DNA of 64,000 nt from positions 152,964 to 216,963 of the forward strand of contig NZ_CP040761.1 in NCBI RefSeq assembly GCF_004683865.2. Reading direction: 5' to 3'. A program made the translations under genes and the position numbers. Below are positions 8,175 through 17,053 of this stretch, piece after piece. This DNA is from Paracoccus liaowanqingii (lineage in GTDB: Bacteria; Pseudomonadota; Alphaproteobacteria; Rhodobacterales; Rhodobacteraceae). Under the pieces are notes generated by a model. It saw only the letters and a program-made list of their open reading frames with translations, was not told the origin of the DNA and searched no databases. The stretch's first letter is position 1. Every line of letters starts with the position of its first letter.

Positions 8175-8900
8175 ATGCCGGATGACATGAAAAAGGACGA
8201 TGCAAAAAGCCGGGGATCCGAGGGCGCGGGCGGTACAAACAAAGAAGATACCAAGGCCAAGACGAATGCTTTGGAAAAATCGGCTGAAAAGGCGAAAGCA
8301 GACGCACAGTCGACAGGCACGAAGGTGAAAAAGGAGGTCGGTACTGTCGTAGAGGAGGCCCGCAAGGCCGCAACTCACGTGAAGGAGCAGGCCGGGCAAG
8401 CTGCTGGCGATGTCGCTGGAAAAGCCCGAGACGAGATTCACGGTGCGATTGACGAACAAAAGAATGCCGGGGTCGAACGTCTACAGAGCATTGCCGGGGC
8501 GATCGGCCGGGCCGGGGATGAACTGGGAAAGGAAGTTCCGTTCGTCGGTGAGGCGCTGGACCGGGCTGCACGAGAGCTCGATGACCTTGCCGAGGCAGTT
8601 CGTGATCGGGAGCCGCGAGAGCTTCTGGACGTGGCGCAAGATTTCGCTCGGCGCCAGCCAGTGCTGTTCGCAGGCGCCCTTGGACTTGTCGGCTTTGCAG
8701 CTGTGCGGTTTTTCAGGGCCTCTCCGCAGTCGAGTGGCAAAAGCTACACGTCGTCGTCTGGATCGGATCGAGCAAACACAACGTTCGTGCCTGAAGGTGC
8801 GCCGAAACCGAGCGGTGCGGCTTCGGGTGATCCTGGGGGCGTTGACCCCGCCGCGCCGGGCTTCGGTGCAGTGAATAAAGAGACCAAGGGAGCAACGTAA
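8175..8900 (+). CDS. LEA-like helical protein with one membrane segment (stress cluster 1, gene 2)
   Basis: A 241-residue protein. Residues 1-90 are hydrophilic, repetitive and rich in K, A, E and D (KAKTNALEKSAEKAKADAQS), as in LEA-type desiccation proteins. A helical middle part follows, then a membrane segment (PVLFAGALGLVGFAAVRFFR, ~167-187) and a flexible Ser/Gly/Pro tail. The segment DFARRQPVLFAGALGLVGFA closely parallels SFARRQPGAFLGLSALAGFA in the protein at 29563, so the two are paralogues. The start follows AAGGAG. The stop overlaps the next start (TAATG), indicating translational coupling. Confidence 0.75.
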   Translation: MPDDMKKDDAKSRGSEGAGGTNKEDTKAKTNALEKSAEKAKADAQSTGTKVKKEVGTVVEEARKAATHVKEQAGQAAGDVAGKARDEIHGAIDEQKNAGVERLQSIAGAIGRAGDELGKEVPFVGEALDRAARELDDLAEAVRDREPRELLDVAQDFARRQPVLFAGALGLVGFAAVRFFRASPQSSGKSYTSSSGSDRANTTFVPEGAPKPSGAASGDPGGVDPAAPGFGAVNKETKGAT

Positions 8901-9334
8901 TGCAACCTTTTGAAACATCGCGCCGGGGACAACCTTCAGGGTCATCCCCGACCGCGGAGCCGTCGGTTCCTGATCTCATGTCCAATATCCTCGGTCACGC
9001 ATCGAAACTAATGCGGACCGAGTTGCGATTGGCGCGGGGCGAGGTCACGTCCAAGGTCAAGGAAGCCGGTATTGGGCTCGGCCTTCTCGCGGGAAGCGTG
9101 GTCCTGGGGCTAGCAAGTGTGGTGATGCTACTCGTAACGATCATGGCCGTCCTGGCAGCCCTCGGCGTTCCTGTCTGGCTGGCAGCGTTCCTTGCGCTCC
9201 TCCTGGGGCTTGGCGGGACGGCCGGGCTGGCTTGGGCAGGTTTTCAGCGATTGAAAGCCGATGAAATGCTGCCGGAGCGGACATTGCGACAGTTACAGCG
9301 TGATCGGCAGATGGTGAAGGAGGAGGTGCAATGA
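8900..9334 (+). CDS. Holin-superfamily-like inner-membrane protein (YqjE type; stress cluster 1, gene 3)
   Basis: A 144-residue protein. A polar N-terminus with an amphipathic helix (LMRTELRLARGEVTSKVKEA) precedes two closely spaced membrane segments (LGLASVVMLLVTIMAVLAAL and WLAAFLALLLGLGGTAGLAW). This is the pattern of the Phage_holin_3_6/YqjE family, which in non-phage contexts sits beside DUF3618/ElaB-like genes. The start overlaps the stop of the preceding gene, and its own end overlaps the next start (ATGA). Nothing else here is phage-like, so a lysis role is not implied. The paralogue is at 29169-29570. Confidence 0.8.
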   Translation: MQPFETSRRGQPSGSSPTAEPSVPDLMSNILGHASKLMRTELRLARGEVTSKVKEAGIGLGLLAGSVVLGLASVVMLLVTIMAVLAALGVPVWLAAFLALLLGLGGTAGLAWAGFQRLKADEMLPERTLRQLQRDRQMVKEEVQ

Positions 9335-10194
9335 GTGATGTAACGACAGGAGGTCCGACAAATCCTCGGGCGATCGTGATCGATGGACCGAAGCGGGATT
9401 TCGTCGGCAGTCTTGGCATAGCCGCGCGCGACAATCCTGCAGCAGCTGCTCTGATCGCTATGGGGGCTGTATGGCTCTTCGCCGGCGGCAGCCAAGTCTC
9501 GATATTGGGCAGCCAGAAAAGTCCCCGCTCCAGGCGGTCTAAGCCTGTCGGTGGTTCCCACGCACCTGCCGTCGTTGGGCTGTATGCTCAGGGCGCCTTG
9601 GCCGCCGCTGAGGATGCAGCAGGCGGTGCGCGGCAGACCATTCGACGTGCTGGAGAAACGACGGGCGACCTCGTCGGACGTGCAGAGACCTTGGGGAAAG
9701 ATGCCGTCGGCACAACTGTCGATGTGGCTGGAACCATGAGGGAGAGTATCTCGTCAGCCGTAAGCCACACCGGATCTGCCGTATTCGAAGCGGGAACGGC
9801 GACCTCACGTGTCGTTCAGAATACTGCCGACACAGCTTGGAACGAGGTCGTGGATCTCGGCCTTTCGGTCCGCGAGATGCTGGAAGATCGGCCGCTTGCC
9901 ATCGCCGCTCTGAGCCTTGCCGCCGGTGCCGGCCTCGCACTTGTTCTTCCACGCACCCAGGTCGAGCAAGACCTCGTGGGCGAGCAAAGCGAGGCATTGC
10001 AGGGGCGCGTGGGTTCCTTGGCGTCGGAGCGGATCGGCGATGTCCGGGAAGGTGGAGAGGCGGCGTTCGCGCAGGCAATTCGTGAGGCCCGGGCGAACGG
10101 TATTACCGAGGACGTCGTTAAATCCGCGGTGGAGGACTTCACCGCGAGATTGGGAAAGGTAGCTCGCGCTGCACGTGAAGGGGCAAGTAGCTAA
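9331..10194 (+). CDS. Two-TM membrane protein with LPRTQ signature (stress cluster 1, gene 4)
   Basis: A 287-residue protein with hydrophobic segments near residues 35-50 (NPAAAALIAMGAVWLFAGG) and 190-208. The second runs into GAGLALVLPRTQVEQDLVGE. That boundary matches AALAAILPRTRAE in the 7132 protein and GAALGAMLPGTRREDELMGD in the 28157 protein, so all three share a C-terminal module. The central part is an amphipathic helical region. The start overlaps the previous stop (ATGA) and the gene closes the operon. No enzymatic motif seen; function unknown. Confidence 0.7.
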   Translation: MSDVTTGGPTNPRAIVIDGPKRDFVGSLGIAARDNPAAAALIAMGAVWLFAGGSQVSILGSQKSPRSRRSKPVGGSHAPAVVGLYAQGALAAAEDAAGGARQTIRRAGETTGDLVGRAETLGKDAVGTTVDVAGTMRESISSAVSHTGSAVFEAGTATSRVVQNTADTAWNEVVDLGLSVREMLEDRPLAIAALSLAAGAGLALVLPRTQVEQDLVGEQSEALQGRVGSLASERIGDVREGGEAAFAQAIREARANGITEDVVKSAVEDFTARLGKVARAAREGASS

Positions 10195-10277
10195 AGAAAT
10201 CTAAAAAGTCTCGATTGCTTGACCAGAGGGTCGGCTGGAACAGGCTGCGCCATGACGGGCAAAGCCTATTCTTTAGT

Positions 10278-11174
10278 TCAGGCTGAACAACGCTGCCCAT
10301 GAGCGAGATAGCCGTTTTCTGTCCTGATCACTTGCAAGATAGCGGCGAGAATGAAGGCCAGCAAAGCCCTGAGGTGGGCCAGGATCTTGCGGATGTTATG
10401 GCCGCAGCCGCAGAGCACGGCGAAGATGGCGTCCCCGGACGTGCCCTTCAGCGGGCAGCGGGATAAGCGTCCGTCTGTCTTCATATGTCCGATCTCGGGC
10501 TCGATGGCGCTGCGTCGCCTCAGCAGCGCTTTCAGCTTTTGCGTCAGGCCGCGGCGGGTGCCGCTGATCAGCACCTTCGTTTCCAACATCCCATGGCCGC
10601 GATACCCGCGGTCCACGACCGCCAGATCCGGGATCTGACCGGTCAGGATCGCAACCTGCTCCAGCGCTTCGGGCAGGGTGTGGCCATCGTAAGGATTGCC
10701 CGGCAGGGCACGCATGCCCACGACAAAGCCCTCGTCGATGGTGGTGGCCAGACTGACCTTGGTGCCGAACTCATAGCGCTTGCGTGCCTTACCCTTGGAG
10801 ATGCAATCGACCTCGGGCTCATGCAGGGCGTAGATCTTGCCGTGGCTTTTTGGGGACTGATGCAGCAGACGACCGACGAGCACGAGAGTGTCCAGAACCC
10901 GTTCGCGGAAGGGCCCCTCCGCAATCCCGTCCAACTGCCGGCGAATATCCCGCAGGACACGACCGGTGTATCCCTTCAGCTGTTTCAGAGCCTTGCCCAT
11001 GCGTTTGAACTGCCTGGCATGGGCGTAGCGCCCAATCCGCACCGCCAGGCGCGGGGCCAGGCGGTTGTAGTTCTGCCGCAACGTGATCCCGCCTTCATCG
11101 GCAAGGGCGACAAGCTGATGACGGGCCCTCTCATAGAGACGTGCATCGGTTGGGTGGGCAATGTTCTTTTCCAT
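10278..11174 (-). pseudogene. IS5-family transposase, 5'-truncated
   Basis: The frame encodes the C-terminal ~300 residues of an IS5-family DDE transposase. It includes VVDRGYRGHG (second Asp of the triad) and RRRSAIEPEIGHMKTDGRLS (catalytic Glu). It opens with EKNIAHPTDARLYERA, which is internal in full-length relatives, so the N-terminal third and first Asp region are missing. The break at about 11174 is the point where an IS256 remnant on the opposite strand also begins. Not expected to be active. Confidence 0.75.
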
Positions 11175-12272
11175 ACCGGGAGCGGGACTGGGATACGCGT
11201 GCGGGTCGGATCGCGCTGGAGATCCCGAAGCTGCGCAAGGGCAGCTACCTGCCGAGCTTTCTGGAACCCCGGCGCACGGCCGAGAAGGCCTTGGTGGCGC
11301 TCGCCATTGTCCTCGAACCGATGGCGGACAAGGCTCGCTCCAGGAGGCATATGTTCAAGGCATCTCCACCCGCTCGGTGGACGACTTGGTGAAGGCCATG
11401 GGCGCTGGCGGCATGTCCAAGAGCCAGGTCAGCCGGCTTTGCGGCGAGATCGATGAACGGGTGAACGTCTTCCTGAACCGACCGCTGGAAGGCGCATGGC
11501 CCTATCTTTGGCTGGATGCCACCTATCTGAAGGTCAGGGAAAGTGGCCGCATCATCAGCCGTGCCGTGATAGTGGCCGTTGCCGTGAATGAAGACGGCAA
11601 GCGGGAGGTTCTGGGTATCGCCGCCGGTCCATCTGAAGCGGAGACTTTTTGGACAAACTTCCTGCGCTCGCTGGCCGACCGCGGCCTGCGCGGCGTCAAG
11701 CTGGTGATTGCTGACGATCACAAGGGCCTGAGGGCCGCTGCTCGCCGGGTTTTCAACGCCAGTCAGCAAAGGTGTCGCGTTCACTGGATGCGGAATGCAC
11801 TGGCGCATGCTCCCGCCAAGAGCCGCGCAGCGGTCGCCGCGATGTTGAAAACGATTTTCGCCCAGGAAACCAAGGCCGAGGCCCAGTGGGGTGTTGTCGC
11901 CGATGCCCTTGGCGAGAAGCAGCCCAGGCTCGCAGCCATGATGGACGCCTCCCGCGACGACGTGCTCGTCTACATGGACTTCCCGCGCGGGCACTGGACG
12001 CAGATCGCGTCCACGAACCCGCTTGAACGGCTGAACCGCGAGATCAAGCGTCGCGCCGACATTATCGGGATCTTTCCGAACGACGGCGCCATCATCCGCT
12101 TGGTTGGCGCGCTCATGCTGGAAACCAACGATGAATGGGCGGTCGCACGACGATACATGAGCCTTGAAACCCTAGCCCGCGTTACCGACAATCCCAATGT
12201 CAGGCTGCCCGCCGTGGCAACCTGATCAGACTCGGACCTTTCCGGAGGTCGGCGCTCTTACACCAGTCGGTG
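11172..12272 (+). pseudogene. IS256-family transposase and right end, 5'-truncated and frameshifted
   Basis: Starts inside the transposase at YRERDWDTRAGRIALEIPKL and reads EPRRTAEKALVA. It then carries an out-of-frame insertion of about 40 bases near 11300-11340 before returning as QEAYVQGISTRSVDDLVKAM. The rest (DATYLKVRESGRIISRAVIV ... STNPLERLNREIKRRADIIG ... LPAVAT, stop at 12225) is well preserved. The right end follows at about 12250-12272 (cttacaccag...gggacag). With no start and a disrupted frame it is dead. Confidence 0.8.
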
Positions 12273-12463
12273 GGACAGTATCAAACGACCCCGAGCGCGT
12301 CCGATCAATATCTACTCGTGAATACGCAAAAACCGGTCAATATTTAGCGCCATTGGTTTGATTGCATGATTTTCTTTAATTGCGCCATTATGTAAGCAAA
12401 AATATCAGCAATCAGAAACAAATGTTATTGACAGCCTGTCTGCGCAATTTCTTGGCAGTTTCA

Positions 12464-12488
12464 GGAACAATATTTCTCAACGTTAGTT
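12464..12488 (+). promoter_or_regulatory. EcfG-type promoter (GGAAC-N17-GTT)
   Basis: GGAAC at 12464-12468 and GTT at 12486-12488, exactly 17 bases apart and 47 bases ahead of the ATG of the PRC-barrel protein. Confidence 0.75.
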
Positions 12489-12535
12489 AGCCTGTCATCA
12501 AGACAAATTGGTAACCGTTGGAAGGGTATAGAAAC

Positions 12536-13534
12536 ATGCTTATGAAGCTTTTGGGAAGCGTAGCTGCCACGGCAATTTTTGCGACCACCGCTCTGGCTCA
12601 GGACACAGGAACGACGGCACCGGTCGCAGGCGGCGAGGTCGTTGTCGATCAAGCCGATCCCCAAGTCGACGTGATCGTTCCCGCACCCGATGTGGACGTG
12701 ACACAGCCGGCGCCCGAGGTGACCGTGGATCAGCCCGAGCCTACCATATCCGTTCAACAGGCACCTCCTCAAGTGACCGTCGAGCAATGCGCGCCGACCA
12801 TCACGGTCACGCAGGCGTCCCCGACTGTCACCGTAGATATTCCTCAGCCACGCGTCGCGGTTCGCATGGCGGATCCTACCGTTCAAGTGTCCCAAGGTGA
12901 GCCGCAGGTCATGGTTGACACACCAGAACCAACCATCAATTACATCGCGCCCGAGCCCAACATCGTTGTCAGCGATGCAGAAGCGCAGGTCAATATCAGG
13001 GAGACGGAGGCTAATGTCGAAGTCGACGCTGCCGAGGAAGCACGGGTCAATCTGACCACCGAAGAACCCAACATCAATGTTCAGGAAGGCGGCGAGGCGG
13101 ACGTGACCGTTGCTGCAGCACCCGAGCCAAATGTTGAAATCCAGGATGGGGGCGCGGCGAATGTCGATGTGAGCCAAGGCGAGCCTGAAGTCGATGTCAC
13201 CGGAACTGGTATGTCCGGCATGCAGATGCGGGAAGGTTATCAGGCAGCAGATACAGCGATGTTGACCGCAGAAACCGTCGAAGGCACGGATATCTATTCG
13301 GCAGATGATGAAGTTGTTGGCCAGGTGAATGACCTGGTCATGACGGCAGACGGTCAGATCGAGCAAATCATCGTCGGCGTGGGGGGCATGCTTGGCGTGG
13401 GGGACCGTAACGTCGCCTTGACCATGGACGAGGTTACCTTCCAGCAATCGGTGGAGGGTGACGAACTGCGCGGCTATATCGCGGCGCAGTCCTCGGAAAT
13501 CGCAGACATGCCGGAATATGAAGGCGCCAACTGA
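12536..13534 (+). CDS. Secreted PRC-barrel protein with a repetitive Pro/Val/Glu region
   Basis: A 332-residue exported protein with a signal peptide (MKLLGSVAATAIFATTALA|Q). Residues ~40-225 consist of imperfect units of about 10-12 residues such as PAPEVTVDQPEPTISVQQ, with alternating Val/Thr/Ile that suggests a beta-helix or extended fibre. The C-terminal ~85 residues form a PRC-barrel (GTDIYSADDEVVGQVNDLVM ... DRNVALTMDEV), a fold often used to bind partners. The start has GAAGGG 9 bases ahead. An EcfG-type promoter is 47 bases upstream and a strong hairpin follows the stop. Periplasmic location is inferred; partner unknown. Confidence 0.8.
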   Translation: MLMKLLGSVAATAIFATTALAQDTGTTAPVAGGEVVVDQADPQVDVIVPAPDVDVTQPAPEVTVDQPEPTISVQQAPPQVTVEQCAPTITVTQASPTVTVDIPQPRVAVRMADPTVQVSQGEPQVMVDTPEPTINYIAPEPNIVVSDAEAQVNIRETEANVEVDAAEEARVNLTTEEPNINVQEGGEADVTVAAAPEPNVEIQDGGAANVDVSQGEPEVDVTGTGMSGMQMREGYQAADTAMLTAETVEGTDIYSADDEVVGQVNDLVMTADGQIEQIIVGVGGMLGVGDRNVALTMDEVTFQQSVEGDELRGYIAAQSSEIADMPEYEGAN

Positions 13535-13546
13535 TAGAGAGCTCAT

Positions 13547-13573
13547 GGCTGCTGCGCTTTTTTCGCAGCAGCC
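13547..13573 (+). terminator. Hairpin after the PRC-barrel gene, probable terminator
   Basis: A perfect 10-bp stem (ggctgctgcg / cgcagcagcc) with a T-rich 7-base loop starts 12 bases after the stop. The T-run is in the loop and not downstream, so it is an atypical intrinsic terminator or an RNA-stabilising hairpin. Confidence 0.55.
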
Positions 13574-13836
13574 GCTTTCACCGTCGCATCTGTCGGTGTT
13601 TCAGACGATGGGTTTGGTGAGCTTTGTGTGACTATCCCCTGGTATTTTCTCAACGGTTTTTTCGAAATGTCCGCGTGGGGGGTCAGCGTTAATCGACCCT
13701 CATATTATTATATCCAGGGCGATGGTTGGAGCCAAGAAGAGCTGTAGCCATAACAAGACAATTGTTTTCTTCGCAAGTACCTTCGGTGGTTTAAAGAGCT
13801 GCTGACCGCTTGGAAGACTATCTTTAGGAGAGTGGA

Positions 13837-14322
13837 ATGTACCGCAACGTTACAACAATCTACCGTGCATTTGCGACCGCAGATTTAGTGCGGCAGGAGT
13901 TGATCGATCTGGGTATCACGTCCGACAATATTCACGTCATTCCCGATCAGGACGATCTGGTCGGAGCGGATGGCACTCGCTCAAATCAGAAATACTCTGA
14001 TCAGCTTCATGACCTGCATCTGCCGGAAGACGATCTAAGGACATATCAGCAGAGCGTCCGCCAAGGGGACTATGTCGTGTCCGTGGAGGTCGATGAAGAC
14101 AGGCTTGTGCATGTGCAAGACATCATGCGCCGTCCGGAGCAAGAAGCACATAATCTGGGTCAACGATCGAGCGAGTTTCAGGATGCAAGTATCGACCCCT
14201 ACAGCGATCCTCAAATGGACCGAAATAACTCCGAAATTCTCGCGAAGCGCGACGTGGATCATGATGATCCCTATTCGCGCTCATACACCCGCAGCAATCG
14301 TCTGGCTAAAAAGCCGCGTTGA
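13837..14322 (+). CDS. General stress protein 17M-like (YflT domain) protein
   Basis: A 161-residue soluble protein. The N-terminal domain (YRAFATADLVRQELIDLGIT ... HVIPDQ ... GDYVVSVEVDEDRLVHVQDI) has the alpha/beta layout of the YflT/general stress protein 17M family. The C-terminal ~60 residues are polar, Asp/Arg-rich and probably disordered. A ribosome site (AGGAGAG) precedes the ATG. No GGAAC-N17-GTT motif was found in the ~260 bases upstream. Molecular function in this family is not established. Confidence 0.75.
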   Translation: MYRNVTTIYRAFATADLVRQELIDLGITSDNIHVIPDQDDLVGADGTRSNQKYSDQLHDLHLPEDDLRTYQQSVRQGDYVVSVEVDEDRLVHVQDIMRRPEQEAHNLGQRSSEFQDASIDPYSDPQMDRNNSEILAKRDVDHDDPYSRSYTRSNRLAKKPR

Positions 14323-14361
14323 TCGGTCCTTTTTCGTTGACGATATCTGAAAGGAGAAGAC

Positions 14362-14703
14362 ATGGCTGAGTATCGCGATCCAAAAGTCACCAAGCCGACC
14401 GGATCAAAGGGCAGCAGTATCGGCAAGTGGATTGGTATAGCAATTGCCGTTCTTGTCGTTCTGTTTCTTCTGGGCTGGCTCCTCGGGTGGTTTGCCGACG
14501 ATGACGCGACTGTCGCAACCGAGGAATCACGTGCCCCGGTGATCGTGGAAGACACCGTTCCCGCGACGGGTAATGATGCCGATAGTGATATGTCGGTGGA
14601 AATCATCGAGCCCGGTGAAGCACCTCCGGTGGCAGCTGATGGGGCGAATACGGAGACGACAACCGTTCCGATCCAGGATCCTGCCGGCACTCCAGCCAAC
14701 TGA
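14362..14703 (+). CDS. Small single-TM protein with an acidic tail
   Basis: A 113-residue protein. It has a short basic N-terminus, one membrane segment (WIGIAIAVLVVLFLLGWLLG, residues ~28-48) and then a Pro/Thr/Asp/Glu-rich tail without recognisable fold. Its ribosome site (AAAGGAG) is strong and it lies 39 bases after the YflT-domain gene, so they are likely one operon. I do not recognise a family; a periplasm-facing acidic tail is the visible feature. Confidence 0.65.
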   Translation: MAEYRDPKVTKPTGSKGSSIGKWIGIAIAVLVVLFLLGWLLGWFADDDATVATEESRAPVIVEDTVPATGNDADSDMSVEIIEPGEAPPVAADGANTETTTVPIQDPAGTPAN

Positions 14704-14980
14704 TCTTGTCAGTCAAGTTAATCGCTACTCCTGGGTCCAACGCGCCGGCGTTGGGCGTATTTCTGATGTCCGTCATTAAAAAAACGTAAGGCCCGGTCAT
14801 CTGGCACAATGTCGGGCTTCGGCAGCGCGTAGCGCATGCACAAATCACATTGGGACGCCCCCCCGGATGCAGTATCCTCGTCATCGATAAGCTCGCATCC
14901 CGCACCGTGGCTCACCCGTCAAGCATCATCCACGACCACCAATCTGGCCAACAGCCAGACTGAGAAGCTGGAGAACAGCA
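14704..14980. other. Intergenic region, nothing firm
   Basis: Contains a weak imperfect hairpin around 14790-14822 (aaggcccgg ... cgggctt) that could end the preceding operon. No gene is supported. Confidence 0.3.
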
Positions 14981-15252
14981 TGGATGCCCACCAGTTCAAG
15001 GCCGCCATCGGGGGGATGTCGGAGGCCAATACTCGTGAGATCCTCGACCCACTCGACCGGGCGCGCGCGCATGCGATGCTGCTGCGGATCAGACTGCGCC
15101 TTCCGGAACGCGCCGCATTCGGAGCGATTGCAGAGGATCTGGACTACGCCTTGAGCATTATCCCCCGGGTTGTCACCTCTATAGCATGCCGCCGAGATCA
15201 AGGATGGGTGAGAACGGCGGTGCAAAAATCGGCCACGGTAGCGGCGGGATGA
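14981..15252 (+). CDS. Hypothetical 90-residue protein whose C-terminus is IS-derived
   Basis: The frame starts MDAHQFKAAIGGMSEANTRE behind GGAG at good spacing and has a helical, soluble composition. Its last ~14 residues (RTAVQKSATVAAG) are encoded by a 47-bp dispersed repeat found again at 30413, so the original C-terminus has been lost. I do not recognise the N-terminal part. It is probably a truncated gene; whether it is still expressed cannot be told from sequence. Confidence 0.4.
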
Positions 15253-15254
15253 TC
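15208..15254 (+). repeat. 47-bp dispersed repeat, copy A
   Basis: Identical over 47 bases to 30413-30459 (gtgagaacggcggtgcaaaa ... gcggcgggatgatc). The 'gcggtgcaaaaatcggccac' core resembles termini of IS21-like elements, but no IstA/IstB remnant is seen, so the IS assignment is tentative. Confidence 0.6.
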
Positions 15255-15363
15255 CCAAACCATTCCGAAGATCGACGGTGACCACCAGCGTCACCACCGG
15301 CCGCGCGCTACGCTACGCCGGAGCTCCGCGCGCGGCCTCTTACACCAACTGCTGGGACATGGC
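15251..15363 (+). repeat. Dispersed repeat, copy 2: IS256-type 3' end
   Basis: Second copy of the 943-1055 repeat, ending in cttacaccaactgctgggac. It abuts the 47-bp repeat directly, so two different element ends are joined here. Confidence 0.55.
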
Positions 15364-15479
15364 CCAGCAACCGATCCCCGTGGGCGCCGGCACCCGCTGA
15401 TCGATCATCGCATCATGGGGGGCTTCTGGGCCGCTTGCCGATACAATCGTGCCCGCTTGTGTCGGCCGCCTGTCAGCTC

Positions 15480-15842
15480 TCAGAGCAACCAAAGCACAAC
15501 CCCGATGGCCGTGATGCCCGCCGAGAGAAGCACGATCAGGACTGTGATCCGACCACCGGGTTGCAGTCGCGCCATGTGGGTTGTCAGTCTGCGCCGAGAT
15601 TTGCGGTTCTCCAGCCAGGCACTCAGGAAGATCAGCTGCGCGGCGAGCAAGAATACGGTTGCGGCGACCTTTGGAACCCAAGTGGGTTGAAAAAGACCGA
15701 AGACGGCGTGGAGGCCAATAGCCACGCCTGCAGTCGCCAAACCTGTGCGGATCCAGCCCGAGAACGTCCGCTCGACCGCCAGGATCGTCCGATCTTCAGC
15801 GAGGTCCGTACGGTCTTCGGCAAGCTGTTCCTTGGGGGCCAT
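15480..15842 (-). CDS. DUF202 (YidH-type) inner-membrane protein
   Basis: A 120-residue protein. A short charged N-terminus leads into LAVERTFSGWIRTGLATAGV, the DUF202 signature, followed by two more membrane segments (VAATVFLLAAQLIFLSAWL and ITVLIVLLSAGITAIGVVLWL). A charged N-terminus plus three membrane helices is the usual family architecture and the length is typical. Function is unknown in this family. No GGAAC-type promoter was found upstream. It sits between IS ends on one side and the interrupted mscS on the other. Confidence 0.8.
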   Translation of the reverse strand: MAPKEQLAEDRTDLAEDRTILAVERTFSGWIRTGLATAGVAIGLHAVFGLFQPTWVPKVAATVFLLAAQLIFLSAWLENRKSRRRLTTHMARLQPGGRITVLIVLLSAGITAIGVVLWLL

Positions 15843-16238
15843 AGCTTAATCCTAGGCGCCGTAATGTAGGCATTCAAGGAGCTCTGGAGTGGCCCTCGAC
15901 GGAAAAAACCCAGACAACACGTCGGGGCACACGCGTGGCTTTATGGCATCGACCTGTTGGAGACTGAACCGGGGAGGAATGTGTCCGCAACACTTGTCAT
16001 CGCAATCAGTTGCTGCAACGCCCACTGTGTGCACAGGGCCAATGGCAGGTACGGCAGCATTGCCGCAACCTGTAACGCCCGGCCTAAAAGACTAGATGCC
16101 TTGATGGTTTCCCCCCGCTAGGCGGCGGCATGATCATACCATTGAAGAAATGGGGTGCATTGGGCGCAACGGGGTATTTAGAAAGCTCCTTGTTGATCCC
16201 CCGAACTCGCCAAGGGGAGACCAAAGGGACACAAAACT
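15843..16238. other. Intergenic region upstream of the DUF202 gene
   Basis: No supported gene. It should hold the promoter of the minus-strand DUF202 gene, but I cannot place one with confidence. Confidence 0.35.
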
Positions 16239-16256
16239 ACCCTTTGAAAAAAGGGT
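16239..16256 (-). terminator. Intrinsic terminator after mscS
   Basis: On the minus strand a 7-bp stem (accctttt-type arm pairing with aaagggt) with a 4-base loop is followed by a T-containing stretch (agttttg). It lies about 55 bases beyond the mscS stop at 16310. Confidence 0.5.
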
Positions 16257-17053
16257 CGGGAGGGAGGGGATGTATCGATCGCGCTGACACTGGCCCCGTT
16301 TCAGTACATTCACTTTGTATGCTTCTCGCCAGGCTGCCATCGAGGTCCGGGAGCCTTGTCGGATCCGGCAGGCCAGCCCTCTCGTTGCGCGCGGCGATCT
16401 CCGTCGGTTTGCTCCGTCTGATCGTGCCATAAATGCACCTCGGTGGGAAAAGGCATGTCTATGCCGGCGGCATTCAAAGCCTTGCAGGCCTCAACAATGA
16501 CTCGCCCTCGAGTGTTAATGACGCTGGCTTGGTCGGGCCTGGTCCACCAGCGTAAGCGGATGGTATTTTGATAGGCGTCGATACCGACCGGGATGGCCTC
16601 TGGTGTAGGATCCGCCAAAACCCCCTCGCAGTTTTTCGCTACCTTGATGAGGAGTTGCATGGCCTTCTCCCAGTCATCGCTGCAGCCGATGCCGATATCA
16701 TATTCGGAGCGACGCAAATCAAATGCCGTATTGACCGTGAAGGTGCCCGTATAGATCTGTGAATTGGGGATCACCACGCGGCGGCCGTCATAGGTCTTGA
16801 TGTAGGTAGCCCGCGTTTCAATGTCTTCGACCGTGCCTTCGAACCCGCTCACGGCGATCTGATCTCCGACACGGAAGGGTTGGCGCAAGAGGATGAGAAC
16901 GCCGGAAAGTAGGTTTTGCAGAATGTCCTTGAAGGCAAAGCCGATCGCAACGGAGCCAATCCCAAGACCGGAGAGTAGGTCCCCGGGTCGAAGCGAAGGC
17001 AGAACGATAGTCGCGGCCAGTAGAAAACCAAGGACCATAATTGACCACCGGAA

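Noticed and set aside
8900..9334. Prophage based on the holin-like proteins (also 29169-29570)
   Set aside because: No capsid, tail, integrase, endolysin or attachment sites are present. The YqjE/Phage_holin_3_6 family is common in non-phage stress operons.
12700..13200. CRISPR-like or DNA-level tandem repeat
   Set aside because: The periodicity is at the protein level only. The nucleotide units differ in length and sequence and lie inside one open frame.
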